Shown: positions 8,171-16,492, numbered from the stretch's first letter. The stretch: DNA of 64,000 nucleotides from Altericroceibacterium spongiae (GCF_003610805.1 NZ_RAPF01000004.1:62001-126000), one strand, 5' to 3'. Numbers and translations are program-made. Notes: generated from the letters alone by a model not told the origin.

Positions 8171-8917
8171 TTACCGGGCGCCGGCCTTCTGCAAAGCCGG
8201 TTCGATCTGTGCCCAGCTATTGCTGTCGAGCTTGCGGCCATTGAGGAAGAAAGTGGGCGTGCCGGTAACGTCCAGCTTGTCGGACTGGGTTTCCGAATCC
8301 GTCACGATCGTTTCGGCTTCGTCGCTATCGGCAAGACATTGCATCGCCTGATCGCGGCTGATCCCGCGGGCGGCGAAGAAATCGATCAGGCCCGCAGCCT
8401 CGGCGATTTTCTGATAACGCGTATCGGCATCGGCCTTGATCGCGTTGTTCAGCGCATCACTATTGCTTTGCGCCGATGTCACGATCTGTTCGAGATTGGC
8501 CCAGACCTGTTCGGCAAGCGGGTGAAAACTCTCATCCGAGCCGCAGCGCACCAGCATCGACATGGTGAGATCGAGCGGATCGTGAATCTGATTGCGCAAT
8601 TCGTAGCTGACCACGCCGCTTTCGATATATTTTGTCAGCGGGCCGGATGCCTCCTCGGCAAAATCGGCGCAATGCGGGCAGGTGAGCGAGGCATATTCCA
8701 TCAGCTTGATCGGGGCATCGGGATTGCCCAGAACATAGCCGTCTTCGGGTGTGGTCGTGGTCGTTTCCAGCCAGCTCTGGCCTTCGGGCGCCGGAATGGC
8801 GGCAATCGCATCGCCGGTAATGTCTCCCCCGGCATCGTCGCCCGATCCGCAGGAAGCCAGAGCGAGTGTGAGCGGTGCGGCCAGCAGGGCCAGAGAAGCA
8901 CAGCGAAACAGGGTCAT
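8171..8917 (-). CDS. DsbA-like thiol:disulfide oxidoreductase, lipoprotein
   Basis: A 248-residue thioredoxin-fold protein of the DsbA/BdbD type. The N terminus is a lipoprotein signal ending in the lipobox LASC with Cys23, so it is probably anchored in a membrane facing the periplasm. The active site is CPHC (80-83, in YASLTCPHCADF), the same dipeptide as classical DsbA, indicating an oxidising enzyme. The C-terminal part has the conserved cis-proline region GTPTFFLNGRKL. It is preceded by a related DsbA-like gene (9047-9757), 129 bases upstream, and followed 27 bases later by smc. DsbA-like genes beside smc are a recurring arrangement in sphingomonads; no functional link to chromosome segregation is implied. 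Confidence 0.88.
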   Translation of the reverse strand: MTLFRCASLALLAAPLTLALASCGSGDDAGGDITGDAIAAIPAPEGQSWLETTTTTPEDGYVLGNPDAPIKLMEYASLTCPHCADFAEEASGPLTKYIESGVVSYELRNQIHDPLDLTMSMLVRCGSDESFHPLAEQVWANLEQIVTSAQSNSDALNNAIKADADTRYQKIAEAAGLIDFFAARGISRDQAMQCLADSDEAETIVTDSETQSDKLDVTGTPTFFLNGRKLDSNSWAQIEPALQKAGAR

Positions 8918-9046
8918 GATGAAATCCGTCTGTCGAAAGATTGAAGAAACAAGCTAGCGCAACTGAATGCGATAGCAAAGCCATAGGGATTTACGGAGAG
9001 GGCGAATACCGGTCCGCTCTCTCCGCCAAGCGGAACCGCTCCGCCT

Positions 9047-9757
9047 TTACAGGCCGAGCGTATCGTCCAGTTCGGGCTTCAGCGTGTCCCAGCTATGTGC
9101 GTCGGGCAGCAGCTTTCCGTTGAGCACGAAACTGGGCGTGCCCTTGATCTTATACGCGTTCATGCCGGCGGCGGACTGCCGGGCGATCTCGCGCGTTTTG
9201 GCTTCATCGCTGAGGCAGCGATCGAGCTGGGCCCGGGCGAAGCCGCGTGCTTCCATAATGCCGTAAAGCCCCAGATCGTCTGCAATCAGTTTGAATTTCG
9301 AATCCAGCGGGGCATCGTTCCAGCGCTTGATCTGATCGGGCGTCGCGGCGCGGGCCTTGTCCATATAATCGTCATAGCGATTGAAGAAGGCGCGGTGATT
9401 GCCGAAAAATTTTGTCTGATCGCCGCAATTGGTCAACAGCGCGATAGTCATATCGATCGGGTCGCGGATCAGATGGCGCACTTCGATGCGGACCTTCCCG
9501 TCATGAACATAGCCGAGCCGCATCGCCACGTCGGATTCCTGCGTGAAATGCGCGCAGTGAATGCAGGTATAGCTGACGAATTCCTGCAACTGCAGCTCTG
9601 CATCGGGATTGCCCATCCAGTGGCCGCCATCCTCGCTTTGCGATGTGGTTTGCGTCCAGTCTTTTCCCGAAGCGGCCTGTGCCGGTGCCAGAGCCGTGCC
9701 GGCCATACCCAGCGAGACGGTGGTTGCCAGCGCGGCAGCCAGAATGCGGCGATTCAT
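9047..9757 (-). CDS. DsbA-like periplasmic thiol:disulfide oxidoreductase (CIHC active site)
   Basis: A 236-residue paralogue of the next gene downstream, with a cleavable Sec signal peptide (MNRRILAAAL...PAQAAS) instead of a lipobox. The thioredoxin-type active site is CIHC (65-68, in VSYTCIHCAHF), and the cis-proline segment GTPSFVLNGKLL is near the end. The Ile-His dipeptide differs from CPHC of its neighbour, so the two probably differ in redox potential. Its ATG overlaps the stop of dciA as ATGA (9754-9757), which implies translational coupling. Substrates are unknown. Confidence 0.87.
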   Translation of the reverse strand: MNRRILAAALATTVSLGMAGTALAPAQAASGKDWTQTTSQSEDGGHWMGNPDAELQLQEFVSYTCIHCAHFTQESDVAMRLGYVHDGKVRIEVRHLIRDPIDMTIALLTNCGDQTKFFGNHRAFFNRYDDYMDKARAATPDQIKRWNDAPLDSKFKLIADDLGLYGIMEARGFARAQLDRCLSDEAKTREIARQSAAGMNAYKIKGTPSFVLNGKLLPDAHSWDTLKPELDDTLGL

Positions 9758-10380
9758 TTTCCTTGGTCCTCCTGCGCGCCAAGACTGCGCGCCAATCCTT
9801 CCAACACTTTGCGCAATTCGGGATCGCCGATATCGCGCAGGGAATCGCCCAGCTCAATCGGGATCGGTTTGAGGGATGGCGGCGTTTCCGCCGGCTTCTG
9901 AGCAGATGGCCCCTGAACCTCGCCTTGCCGGATTTTGACTCGCGACACGGCACTATAACCGAAGAAGCGATTGACCCGCTCGATAATCTCCGGGATCACA
10001 TGCTGGATCAGCGGTGCATGGGCCGGGCGCACGACGAGCTGCAAAATGCCCTCGCTTTTTTCGCCGGGCGGGAAACGGATCGATTCGGGTGCGCAGACTT
10101 CAGCATGACGCGGGCCGACAATTTCCGGCCAGCGTGTCACCACGCTCGACTGGACAAATCCGAAACGACGAAACGCCATGCGGCCGATTTGCGGCATCAG
10201 ATCGGCAATCTGCCGGGCCGGGCCGCCACGCGGACGTTCATAGGTTTTCGGCTTTGTCCCGGCTCGCTTCTGGCCCTTCGCAGTGCTTTTCTGGCCCTGC
10301 TTGGTCGCTTTCTGGCCCCCTTCTGCCGGGGCGCCCGAAGCCGAATTATGCGGTTTGCGTTCCATCCTGTCTGCGCTCAT
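9754..10380 (-). CDS. dciA: DUF721/DciA family protein, probable helicase-loading factor
   Basis: A 208-residue protein with a DUF721 domain in its central part (FGFVQSSVVTRWPEIVGPRHAEVCAPESI to the GYSAVSRVKIRQG segment). DciA proteins load or operate the replicative helicase DnaB in bacteria that lack DnaC/DnaI. The N-terminal part is short, Lys/Gly/Gln-rich and low complexity. The ATG at 10380 is preferred over the in-frame 10416 because 10416 would overlap the divergent mutY start at 10395. Only 14 bases separate the two divergent starts, so any promoter must overlap coding sequence. It is first in the operon with two DsbA-like genes and smc. Confidence 0.82.
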   Translation of the reverse strand: MSADRMERKPHNSASGAPAEGGQKATKQGQKSTAKGQKRAGTKPKTYERPRGGPARQIADLMPQIGRMAFRRFGFVQSSVVTRWPEIVGPRHAEVCAPESIRFPPGEKSEGILQLVVRPAHAPLIQHVIPEIIERVNRFFGYSAVSRVKIRQGEVQGPSAQKPAETPPSLKPIPIELGDSLRDIGDPELRKVLEGLARSLGAQEDQGK

Positions 10381-10394
10381 GCCATAGGCCGGGC

Positions 10395-11420
10395 ATGGAT
10401 GATAGGGTCTCGGCACAGCTTCTCAACTGGTATGACAAATCCGCAAGGGCGCTCCCATGGCGCGCTCTGCCGGGGGAAGCAGCGCCCGATCCCTATCGCG
10501 TCTGGTTGTCCGAAGTGATGCTGCAACAGACCACTGTGGCGGCGGTCACACCCTATTTCATCCGCTTCACCGAAAGCTGGCCCACAGTGCAGGATCTCGC
10601 TGCTGCACCGGAGGAGGATGTGATGGCGGCATGGGCGGGGCTCGGCTATTATTCGCGTGCCAGAAATCTGGTCAAATGCGCCCGGGAAGTCGCGGAAATG
10701 GGCGGTTTTCCGGAGGAAGAGGCGGCGCTTCTCAAGCTGCCGGGGCTGGGGGCCTATACTGCTGCTGCGGTCGCTGCGATCGCTTTCGGCAAGCGTGCCG
10801 TGGTCGTCGATGCCAATGTCGAGCGGGTGGTGGCGCGTTTTTTTGCCATCGACGAACCGCTCCCCGCCGGTCGCAAGGCTATTCGTGCGGCAACCGACCG
10901 GATTACGCCCGACCGGCGGGCCGGTGATTTTGCACAGGCAATGATGGATCTGGGCGCGACGATCTGTACAGCGCGCGATCCGAAATGCCTGCTATGCCCG
11001 CTTTCCGCCGATTGTGCAGGCCGGGCGCAGGGTGATCCGGCGCGCCTGCCGGTTAAGGCTCCGAAGAAAGCCAGGCCCGAGCGTCGTGGCCGTGCTTTCT
11101 GGATCGAGCGGGATGGCAGGGTCTGGCTTATCCGGCGGCCCGGCAAAGGCATGCTCGGCGGGATGCGGGCCTTACCCGATGATGGCTGGTCTGCCCGTGC
11201 GGACGGTCATGGCCATCCGCCTTTCGCCGGAACTTGGGAGAATTGCGGCGCTATCCGCCATGTTTTCACCCATTTCGGACTCACACTGGAACTGCATCGC
11301 GATTTGGCTAATGGCCCGTTGCCCGAGGATGAGGGCGAATGGTGGCCTGTGGCGCAGCTTGAGGAAGCTGGGTTGCCGACCGCTTTTGCCCGGGCTGCTA
11401 CTCTGGTTCTGGCGCGGTGA
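10395..11420 (+). CDS. mutY: A/G-specific adenine DNA glycosylase
   Basis: A 341-residue base-excision repair enzyme that removes adenine mispaired with 8-oxoguanine. Visible features are the catalytic Glu40 in SEVMLQQT, the helix-hairpin-helix LPGLGAYTAAA (near 115-125), the catalytic Asp139 in VVVDANVERV and the [4Fe-4S] ligands Cys191, Cys198, Cys201 and Cys207. The C-terminal third is the NUDIX-like 8-oxoG recognition domain (RGRAFWIERDGRVWLIRRPGKGMLGGM). The ATG at 10395 gives a normal N terminus; a long upstream extension of the frame is antisense to dciA and is not used. Confidence 0.95.
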   Translation: MDDRVSAQLLNWYDKSARALPWRALPGEAAPDPYRVWLSEVMLQQTTVAAVTPYFIRFTESWPTVQDLAAAPEEDVMAAWAGLGYYSRARNLVKCAREVAEMGGFPEEEAALLKLPGLGAYTAAAVAAIAFGKRAVVVDANVERVVARFFAIDEPLPAGRKAIRAATDRITPDRRAGDFAQAMMDLGATICTARDPKCLLCPLSADCAGRAQGDPARLPVKAPKKARPERRGRAFWIERDGRVWLIRRPGKGMLGGMRALPDDGWSARADGHGHPPFAGTWENCGAIRHVFTHFGLTLELHRDLANGPLPEDEGEWWPVAQLEEAGLPTAFARAATLVLAR

Positions 11421-11438
11421 GTGTGAGCGCACATCCGG

Positions 11439-11660
11439 TCAGATAATGCCGCCGCCCAGCGCCAGCCTGACCGTGGCGATCACGAAAACGATCAGACAGA
11501 AGTTGCGCCCGCCATCCGAGCGGGACAATGCCCCGATTCCTGCACCTGCGACCGCAATGGGCAGGACCAGCCAGTTGCCCCATCCCAGAAAGGGAATAGC
11601 GGAGGGAATGGCGAGAATTAAGGCGACAAGGCCGATCAGGATGGAGAGTAGATTGAACAT
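11439..11660 (-). CDS. Small membrane protein, 73 residues, function unknown
   Basis: The product is almost wholly hydrophobic with three probable membrane segments (LLSILIGLVALILAIPSAI, WLVLPIAVAGAGIGAL and NFCLIVFVIATVRLALG). No family is recognised with confidence; small proteins of this look are common in sphingomonads. No Shine-Dalgarno sequence precedes the ATG; instead a perfect inverted repeat with an embedded -10-like hexamer abuts it (11661-11682), suggesting an almost leaderless, repressor-controlled transcript. It converges on mutY. Confidence 0.7.
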   Translation of the reverse strand: MFNLLSILIGLVALILAIPSAIPFLGWGNWLVLPIAVAGAGIGALSRSDGGRNFCLIVFVIATVRLALGGGII

Positions 11661-11682
11661 GTGTATTACATAGATAATACAC
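11661..11682 (-). promoter_or_regulatory. Perfect inverted repeat abutting a start codon, probable operator/promoter
   Basis: GTGTATTA and TAATACAC form 8-base perfect arms around a 6-base spacer and end directly next to the ATG of the small membrane protein. On the minus strand the left arm contains TATTAT (11679-11674), a good -10 hexamer, placing a transcription start about 6-7 bases before the ATG. The shape fits a dimeric repressor site of the GntR or TetR kind; the regulator is not in the window. Confidence 0.55.
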
Positions 11683-11788
11683 TGGAATAAGGCAAGCTCC
11701 GTTCGATCCGACAGGGCGGGCTTGTCTATCCTTCAAACAGGCTTAACGTGCCCACTGACCTTACATCGATAAAGGGCTGGATCGTGAA

Positions 11789-13084
11789 ATGAGTGCAAAA
11801 TCCATGTTTGACCGGCGGACCCTTCTGCGCAGCGGTGCGATAGCGGGGGCGCTGGCAAGCCTGGCTCCGGGCCATTCGCTTTTCGCGCGCACTCCGGAAA
11901 AATGGCAACATGTTCAGGATTTTATGACCCGATATGTGGAGCCTAAAAAGCTGGCCGACATGGTTGCGGTGCTGGGCTGGGGGCAGGATGCTCCGCAGAT
12001 TTTTGCGCAGGGAACGGATAGTTTGCGCAGCCAGCGGCGATCCGATCAGGACAGTCTTTATCGTATCTATTCGATGACCAAACCCGTGACGGGCATGGCG
12101 GCCATGATGCTGATCGATGCGGGGCTCATGGAAATCGACCAGCCGATTTCCGATTTTCTGCCTAAATTCCGCGATATGCAGGTGCAGAAAGTCTATGACG
12201 GGCCGATCACTCCGGACAATCTGGAACCGGCCGAGCGACCGATTACCATTCGCCATCTCCTCACTCATACTGCGGGCCTGGGGTATAATTTCGTACAGCA
12301 AGGGCCTTTGGCACAGGCCTATATGCGTAACGGCCTTATTCCGGGCGAAGTGACGAAGCTCGATGTTCCGCAGATTTTCGGCGGAGAGCCGGTGAACAGC
12401 CTTGCTGAATTCGCTGACAGGCTGGCCGAAATGCCGCTTGTCTATCAGCCCGGTACGCGGTGGAGCTATTCGGTCGGTCTCGATCTGATGGGGCGTATTA
12501 TCGAAGTGGTTTCCGGCGAAGCATTCGATGCGTTCTTGCAGAAGCGGATCTTCGATCCCTGCGGTATGACGAGCACCGCATTTATGGTCGCGCCCGACGA
12601 TCTGTATCGTTTGACGACCAATTACGGTATTTTGGGCGGGGTGCTTCTTCCGATCGATACGCCCGACAATTCCGTTTACAGTGATAAGCCGCCTTTTCCT
12701 TTCGGCGGTGCTGGGCTGGTGAGCAGCCCGCGCGATTACGATCGCTTCCTCCAGATGATCGGTGGGCAGGGGCAAATCGAAGGGCAGCGGGTAATGAGCC
12801 CTGCGGCAGTCCGGCTGGGCACTTCCGATCTTTTGCCCGATACGCTGGCCCCGACCGACAGCTTTGCGCAAAATTACGGATTTGGCGCGGGCGGGCGTGT
12901 CGGTAAAGGGGCTCAGGCAGGTATTTACGGCTGGATGGGGGCTGCCGGGACGATCGGTTTTGTGGATATGAAGCGCGGTTTGCGCCATAGTCTTTATACG
13001 CAATATATGCCGGTTGAGACCTATCCTGTTCAGGAGGAATTTCCGCAGGCCGTCGCTGCCGATCTCGTTGCCACTCAGAATTGA
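11789..13084 (+). CDS. Serine hydrolase, class C beta-lactamase family, Tat-exported
   Basis: A 431-residue penicillin-binding-protein/esterase-like hydrolase. The N terminus carries a twin-arginine signal (FDRRTLLRSGAIAGALASLAPG), so it is probably exported folded to the periplasm. The nucleophile motif SxxK is SMTK (Ser95-Lys98), and the second motif YxN-like is YSV (Tyr227, in RWSYSVGLDLMGRII). The family includes esterases, D-aminopeptidases and true AmpC enzymes; nothing here fixes the substrate, and an antibiotic-resistance role should not be assumed. It ends 10 bases before nudC, so the two are probably co-transcribed. Confidence 0.88.
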   Translation: MSAKSMFDRRTLLRSGAIAGALASLAPGHSLFARTPEKWQHVQDFMTRYVEPKKLADMVAVLGWGQDAPQIFAQGTDSLRSQRRSDQDSLYRIYSMTKPVTGMAAMMLIDAGLMEIDQPISDFLPKFRDMQVQKVYDGPITPDNLEPAERPITIRHLLTHTAGLGYNFVQQGPLAQAYMRNGLIPGEVTKLDVPQIFGGEPVNSLAEFADRLAEMPLVYQPGTRWSYSVGLDLMGRIIEVVSGEAFDAFLQKRIFDPCGMTSTAFMVAPDDLYRLTTNYGILGGVLLPIDTPDNSVYSDKPPFPFGGAGLVSSPRDYDRFLQMIGGQGQIEGQRVMSPAAVRLGTSDLLPDTLAPTDSFAQNYGFGAGGRVGKGAQAGIYGWMGAAGTIGFVDMKRGLRHSLYTQYMPVETYPVQEEFPQAVAADLVATQN

Positions 13085-13094
13085 GCCATTATTC

Positions 13095-13988
13095 ATGACA
13101 TTATCTGCTGCCGGGCCATTATTTTCTGGCTCGTCGATCGACCGTTCCGATCATATTCGCAACGATCCTGAACGTTTGCGTAAGGTTATGCTGCCATCGG
13201 CGCGATTGCTGAAGCTGGATGGCCTTGCACCTGTTCTCGATGCCGATAATCGACTGATATGGGGTGCCTTATCCGAAGCGCCGGGTGATGCCGAACTGGT
13301 TTTTCTCGGTATGCGAGACGGTATGGCGCATGTGGCCATGGTGCCCCAAGCGGGCGATCCCGATCCGGCCTATGCTCATCGCCGAATATGGGAAGCGATA
13401 GGCTTGCTTCAGCCGGAGGATCTGGCGACTTACGGAACGGCACGCAGTCTGGTGGACTGGCATGCCCGGCATCGTTTCTGTGCGGTTTGCGGCCATACTA
13501 CCCGCCCGGCGAAGGGAGGGTGGCAGCGCGATTGCAGCAATGGCGATTGTGCCGCTTCGCATTTCCCGCGCACCGATCCGGTGGCGATCATGCTGGTCGA
13601 GCATGAAGGACGTCTGCTGCTTGGCCGGGGGCTGAACTTTCCTGAAAGACGCTATTCGGCGCTGGCCGGTTTCGTCGAGCCGGGCGAAAGTATTGAAGAA
13701 TGCGTGGCGCGCGAAGTGGAAGAGGAATCGGGCATTCGCGTGCGCGATGTAAAGTATATTGCCAGCCAGCCCTGGCCCTTTCCTTCGCAATTGATGCTGG
13801 GCTGTCACGCCATGGCGATCAATGAAGATATTACCCGCGATGAAACCGAACTGGCTGATATAGACTGGTTTACGAAGGACGAAATCGAGGCTGCCCTGGC
13901 AGGCGATCATGAGGATAATGCATTTATTGCGCCGCCGGCTCAGGCGATTGCGCATTATATGCTTCGCTGGTGGGTGGCGCAGCAATAG
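13095..13988 (+). CDS. nudC: NAD(+)/NADH diphosphatase, Nudix family
   Basis: A 297-residue protein that hydrolyses NADH and NAD to the mononucleotides and, in other bacteria, removes NAD caps from RNA. The order is a variable N-terminal domain, a zinc ribbon (FCAVCGH and the RDCSNGDC knuckle near residues 130-155), the Nudix box GX5EX7REXXEEXG (in GFVEPGESIEEC to REVEEESGI) and the NADH-specific signature SQPWPFPSQLM just after it. The ATG at 13095 is used because the earlier in-frame start lies inside the preceding hydrolase gene. No strong ribosome-binding site is seen, which fits coupling to the upstream gene. Confidence 0.94.
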   Translation: MTLSAAGPLFSGSSIDRSDHIRNDPERLRKVMLPSARLLKLDGLAPVLDADNRLIWGALSEAPGDAELVFLGMRDGMAHVAMVPQAGDPDPAYAHRRIWEAIGLLQPEDLATYGTARSLVDWHARHRFCAVCGHTTRPAKGGWQRDCSNGDCAASHFPRTDPVAIMLVEHEGRLLLGRGLNFPERRYSALAGFVEPGESIEECVAREVEEESGIRVRDVKYIASQPWPFPSQLMLGCHAMAINEDITRDETELADIDWFTKDEIEAALAGDHEDNAFIAPPAQAIAHYMLRWWVAQQ

Positions 13989-14125
13989 AAGCTGCGCTCT
14001 TTGAAACGGGAGCTGGATTCCGTTTCTCCTGCTCTGCATTCGGAATGTCAGAGGCCGAGTTTAGCCGCAATCATTCAGGAAAGAGGTTTCTCTGCCGATA
14101 CGGGCCACGAATTTGCTTCTCACGC

Positions 14126-14147
14126 ATTGGTGTAACAAACTACCAAT
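14126..14147 (+). promoter_or_regulatory. Inverted repeat just upstream of gabD
   Basis: ATTGGT and ACCAAT form perfect 6-base arms spaced by 10 bases, ending two bases before the AAGGAG ribosome-binding site of the dehydrogenase gene. A position overlapping the transcript leader fits an operator or a translation-affecting hairpin. The TTGGT/ACCAA half-sites recall FadR/PdhR-type GntR operators, but the spacer is longer than theirs. Confidence 0.35.
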
Positions 14148-14162
14148 TCAAGGAGACTCCCC

Positions 14163-15620
14163 ATGGCCAGTCCGCGCGTAAACCTCTCCAATTCCGATCT
14201 GTTGCTGGAAAAGGCGCTGATCGACGGGACGTGGGTAATCGGTTCAGCCGAACCGATTACGGTGGATGATCCCTTTATACAGGAAGATTTTGCTACTGTC
14301 CCTTCGCTTGATGAGGATGATGCCAGACGCGCTATCGATGCTGCGCATCGTGCTTTTCCCGACTGGGCAGCAAAAACGGCTTCGGAGCGAGGTGCGATTT
14401 TGCGTCGCTGGTCTGAGTTGATCGACGAAAATACCGATGATCTGGCGCGGCTAATGACGCTGGAAAATGGCAAGACTTTCAAGGAAGCGCAGGGCGAAGT
14501 TGCCTATGGTAACGGTTTCATCCAGTTCTATGCCGAAGAGGCCACGCGGATGATGGGTGAAATCATCCCGGCCAACCAGCCGGGGCGCAGAATGCAGGCG
14601 GACAGGCAGCCGGTAGGCGTCTGTGCTGCGATTACTCCGTGGAACTTTCCCCTCGCCATGCTGACGCGCAAGGTCGGTCCGGCGCTGGCGGCAGGCTGCA
14701 CCATGATTGCCAAACCGGCCAGTCAGACGCCGCTCACCGCACTTGCTTTCGCCAGACTGGGTGAAGAGGCTGGCCTGCCGAAAGGCGTATTCAACTGCAT
14801 TACAGGTAAATCCTCGGTGCTGGGCGATGTGCTGACATCGTCTCCTTTGGTCCGCAAGCTGACTTTCACAGGCTCCACCGAAGTCGGGGTGAAATTGTAT
14901 GAAGCCTGCGCCAAAACGATGAAGAAGATCAGTATGGAGCTGGGCGGTAATGCGCCGCTGCTAATTTTCGACGATGCCGATCTCGATGCCGCAATCGATA
15001 CGGCGATGGTCGCCAAATTCCGCAATAGCGGGCAGACTTGTGTGGCAGCAAACCGGATTTATGTGCAGGATGGCATCAAGGATCGCTTCCTGTCCGCCTT
15101 CGCCGAGAAGGTAAAAGACATGAAGGCAGGCGACGGGTTCGACGAAGCCTCTGACGTCGGTCCGCTCATCGATCCCGACGGTTTCGCCAAAGTGCAGGCG
15201 CATCGTGATTCTGCCTTGAAAGGCGGGGCGCAATGTCTGGCCGGCGGCGGCGAACCGGGCGGCTTGCTGTTCGAGCCGACCCTGCTTGGCGACGTGCCTC
15301 AGGATGCACAGCTGGCCAGTGAGGAAACTTTCGGACCGCTTGCCGGTGTCATCACTTTCTCCAGCTTCGAAGAGGGCTTGCGTCTTGCCAATGACACGCC
15401 TTTCGGCCTTGCCGCCTATTTGTGTTCTTCCGATCCGAAGACTATCGAACGGGCCAGTATGGGGCTCGAAAGCGGTATGGTCGGCATCAATACCGGCCTC
15501 ATTTCCACGCCTTTCGCGCCTTTTGGTGGCGTCAAGATGTCGGGCCTCGGGCGCGAAGGCTCGCATCACGGGCTGGAGGAATATCTGAATGTCAAATATC
15601 TCTGTCAGGCAGAGCTGTAA
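14163..15620 (+). CDS. gabD: NAD(P)-dependent succinate-semialdehyde dehydrogenase
   Basis: A 485-residue aldehyde dehydrogenase that oxidises succinate semialdehyde to succinate, the last step of the GABA shunt and of related pathways. Signatures are the cofactor segment ITPWNFPLAM, FTGSTEVG, the general base in KKISMELGGNAP and the nucleophile in NSGQTCVAANRIYV. The end FGGVKMSGLGREGSHHGLEEYL is characteristic of the SSADH group. AAGGAG precedes the ATG by 8 bases. The upstream 174-base gap contains an inverted repeat at the promoter-proximal end. No gabT or regulator is adjacent, and glutarate semialdehyde is a possible alternative substrate. Confidence 0.85.
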   Translation: MASPRVNLSNSDLLLEKALIDGTWVIGSAEPITVDDPFIQEDFATVPSLDEDDARRAIDAAHRAFPDWAAKTASERGAILRRWSELIDENTDDLARLMTLENGKTFKEAQGEVAYGNGFIQFYAEEATRMMGEIIPANQPGRRMQADRQPVGVCAAITPWNFPLAMLTRKVGPALAAGCTMIAKPASQTPLTALAFARLGEEAGLPKGVFNCITGKSSVLGDVLTSSPLVRKLTFTGSTEVGVKLYEACAKTMKKISMELGGNAPLLIFDDADLDAAIDTAMVAKFRNSGQTCVAANRIYVQDGIKDRFLSAFAEKVKDMKAGDGFDEASDVGPLIDPDGFAKVQAHRDSALKGGAQCLAGGGEPGGLLFEPTLLGDVPQDAQLASEETFGPLAGVITFSSFEEGLRLANDTPFGLAAYLCSSDPKTIERASMGLESGMVGINTGLISTPFAPFGGVKMSGLGREGSHHGLEEYLNVKYLCQAEL

Positions 15621-16440
15621 CATCAATAAAAACCGTCAGCTTATCATCGGGTTGCTGGCCGGGCTGTGCGCTCTGCTGGCTGCCTGTAGCGGGAGCGGGG
15701 ACTCCGGGGGCGATGCGCAGGGGCCGGTCGTTCTGGCGGCGGCCAGTCTGCAGGAAAGCATGGAAGCGGCGGCGGATGACTGGGCCGCACAGGGCCATTC
15801 TCGTCCTATCCTGTCCTTTGCCGGTAGTTCCGCTCTCGCTCGCCAGATAAATAGCGGTGCGCCGGGCGATGTCTTCGTTTCGGCCGATCAGGACTGGATG
15901 GATAATGTCGAGCAAGGCGGGCATATTCAGCTCGCCAGCCGCCGAACGATATTGGGCAATGCGATTGTGCTGATCGGGCCGGCGGGAAAGGGGGAACCGG
16001 ATGACCGATTGCTCGACAACAGCGATGCTTTGCTTGCTGCGCTGAATGGCGGGCGGCTGGCTATGGCTAATCCCGATGCGGTTCCGGCGGGCAAATATGG
16101 CAAGGCCGGTCTGCAGAGTCTTGGCTTGTGGAACAGCGTATCCGATAAAGTGGCGAGCGCCGAAAATGTCCGCGCGGCACTGGCGCTGGTCGAGCGCGGT
16201 CAGTCTCCGCTCGGTGTCGTCTATGCTACCGATGCGGCGGCGAGTGACGCGGTACAGGTGCTGGCGACGTTTCCCGATTCCAGTCATCCACCTATCCGTT
16301 ACCCTGCCGCGCTGCTGAGCACCTCGACTCATCCCGACGTATCCGGCTTTCTCGATTATCTCGGCTCGCAGCGGGGGCAGGCTGTGTTTCGGCGCTTCGG
16401 TTTCACTTCTGTCAGCAAGGCGAACGCCGACAGCGATTGA
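15589..16440 (+). CDS. modA: Molybdate ABC transporter substrate-binding lipoprotein, orphan
   Basis: A 283-residue periplasmic binding protein of the ModA family with the canonical VVLAAASLQESMEAAADDW start and the FAGSSALARQINSGAPGDVFVSAD oxyanion-binding region. The signal ends in a lipobox (LLAAC, Cys33), so it is membrane-anchored, unusual for ModA of diderms but known. Its ATG lies 32 bases inside gabD, preceded by GGAGGAA, so it is translated as the second gene of that transcript. No modB or modC permease genes follow; the next gene is a dehydrogenase. It may serve a transporter encoded elsewhere, or bind another oxyanion. Confidence 0.85.
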   Translation: MSNISVRQSCNINKNRQLIIGLLAGLCALLAACSGSGDSGGDAQGPVVLAAASLQESMEAAADDWAAQGHSRPILSFAGSSALARQINSGAPGDVFVSADQDWMDNVEQGGHIQLASRRTILGNAIVLIGPAGKGEPDDRLLDNSDALLAALNGGRLAMANPDAVPAGKYGKAGLQSLGLWNSVSDKVASAENVRAALALVERGQSPLGVVYATDAAASDAVQVLATFPDSSHPPIRYPAALLSTSTHPDVSGFLDYLGSQRGQAVFRRFGFTSVSKANADSD

Positions 16441-16492
16441 CTTTGCCCGGTTAGTGCCTCCAAACCGGTGCGGCAGATGATGGAGAATATGT

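Noticed and set aside
10014-10394. N-terminal extension of the mutY frame
   Set aside because: The extension is antisense to dciA and is not MutY-like; the family start is at 10395.
11726-13096. 456-residue minus-strand open frame opposite the serine hydrolase
   Set aside because: The hydrolase has Tat signal and catalytic motifs; the antisense product is His/Arg-rich and resembles nothing.
14003-14026. Possible terminator after nudC (GAAACGG/CCGTTTC, 7-base arms)
   Set aside because: The stem is short with a 10-base loop and no T-run follows; too weak to list as a feature.
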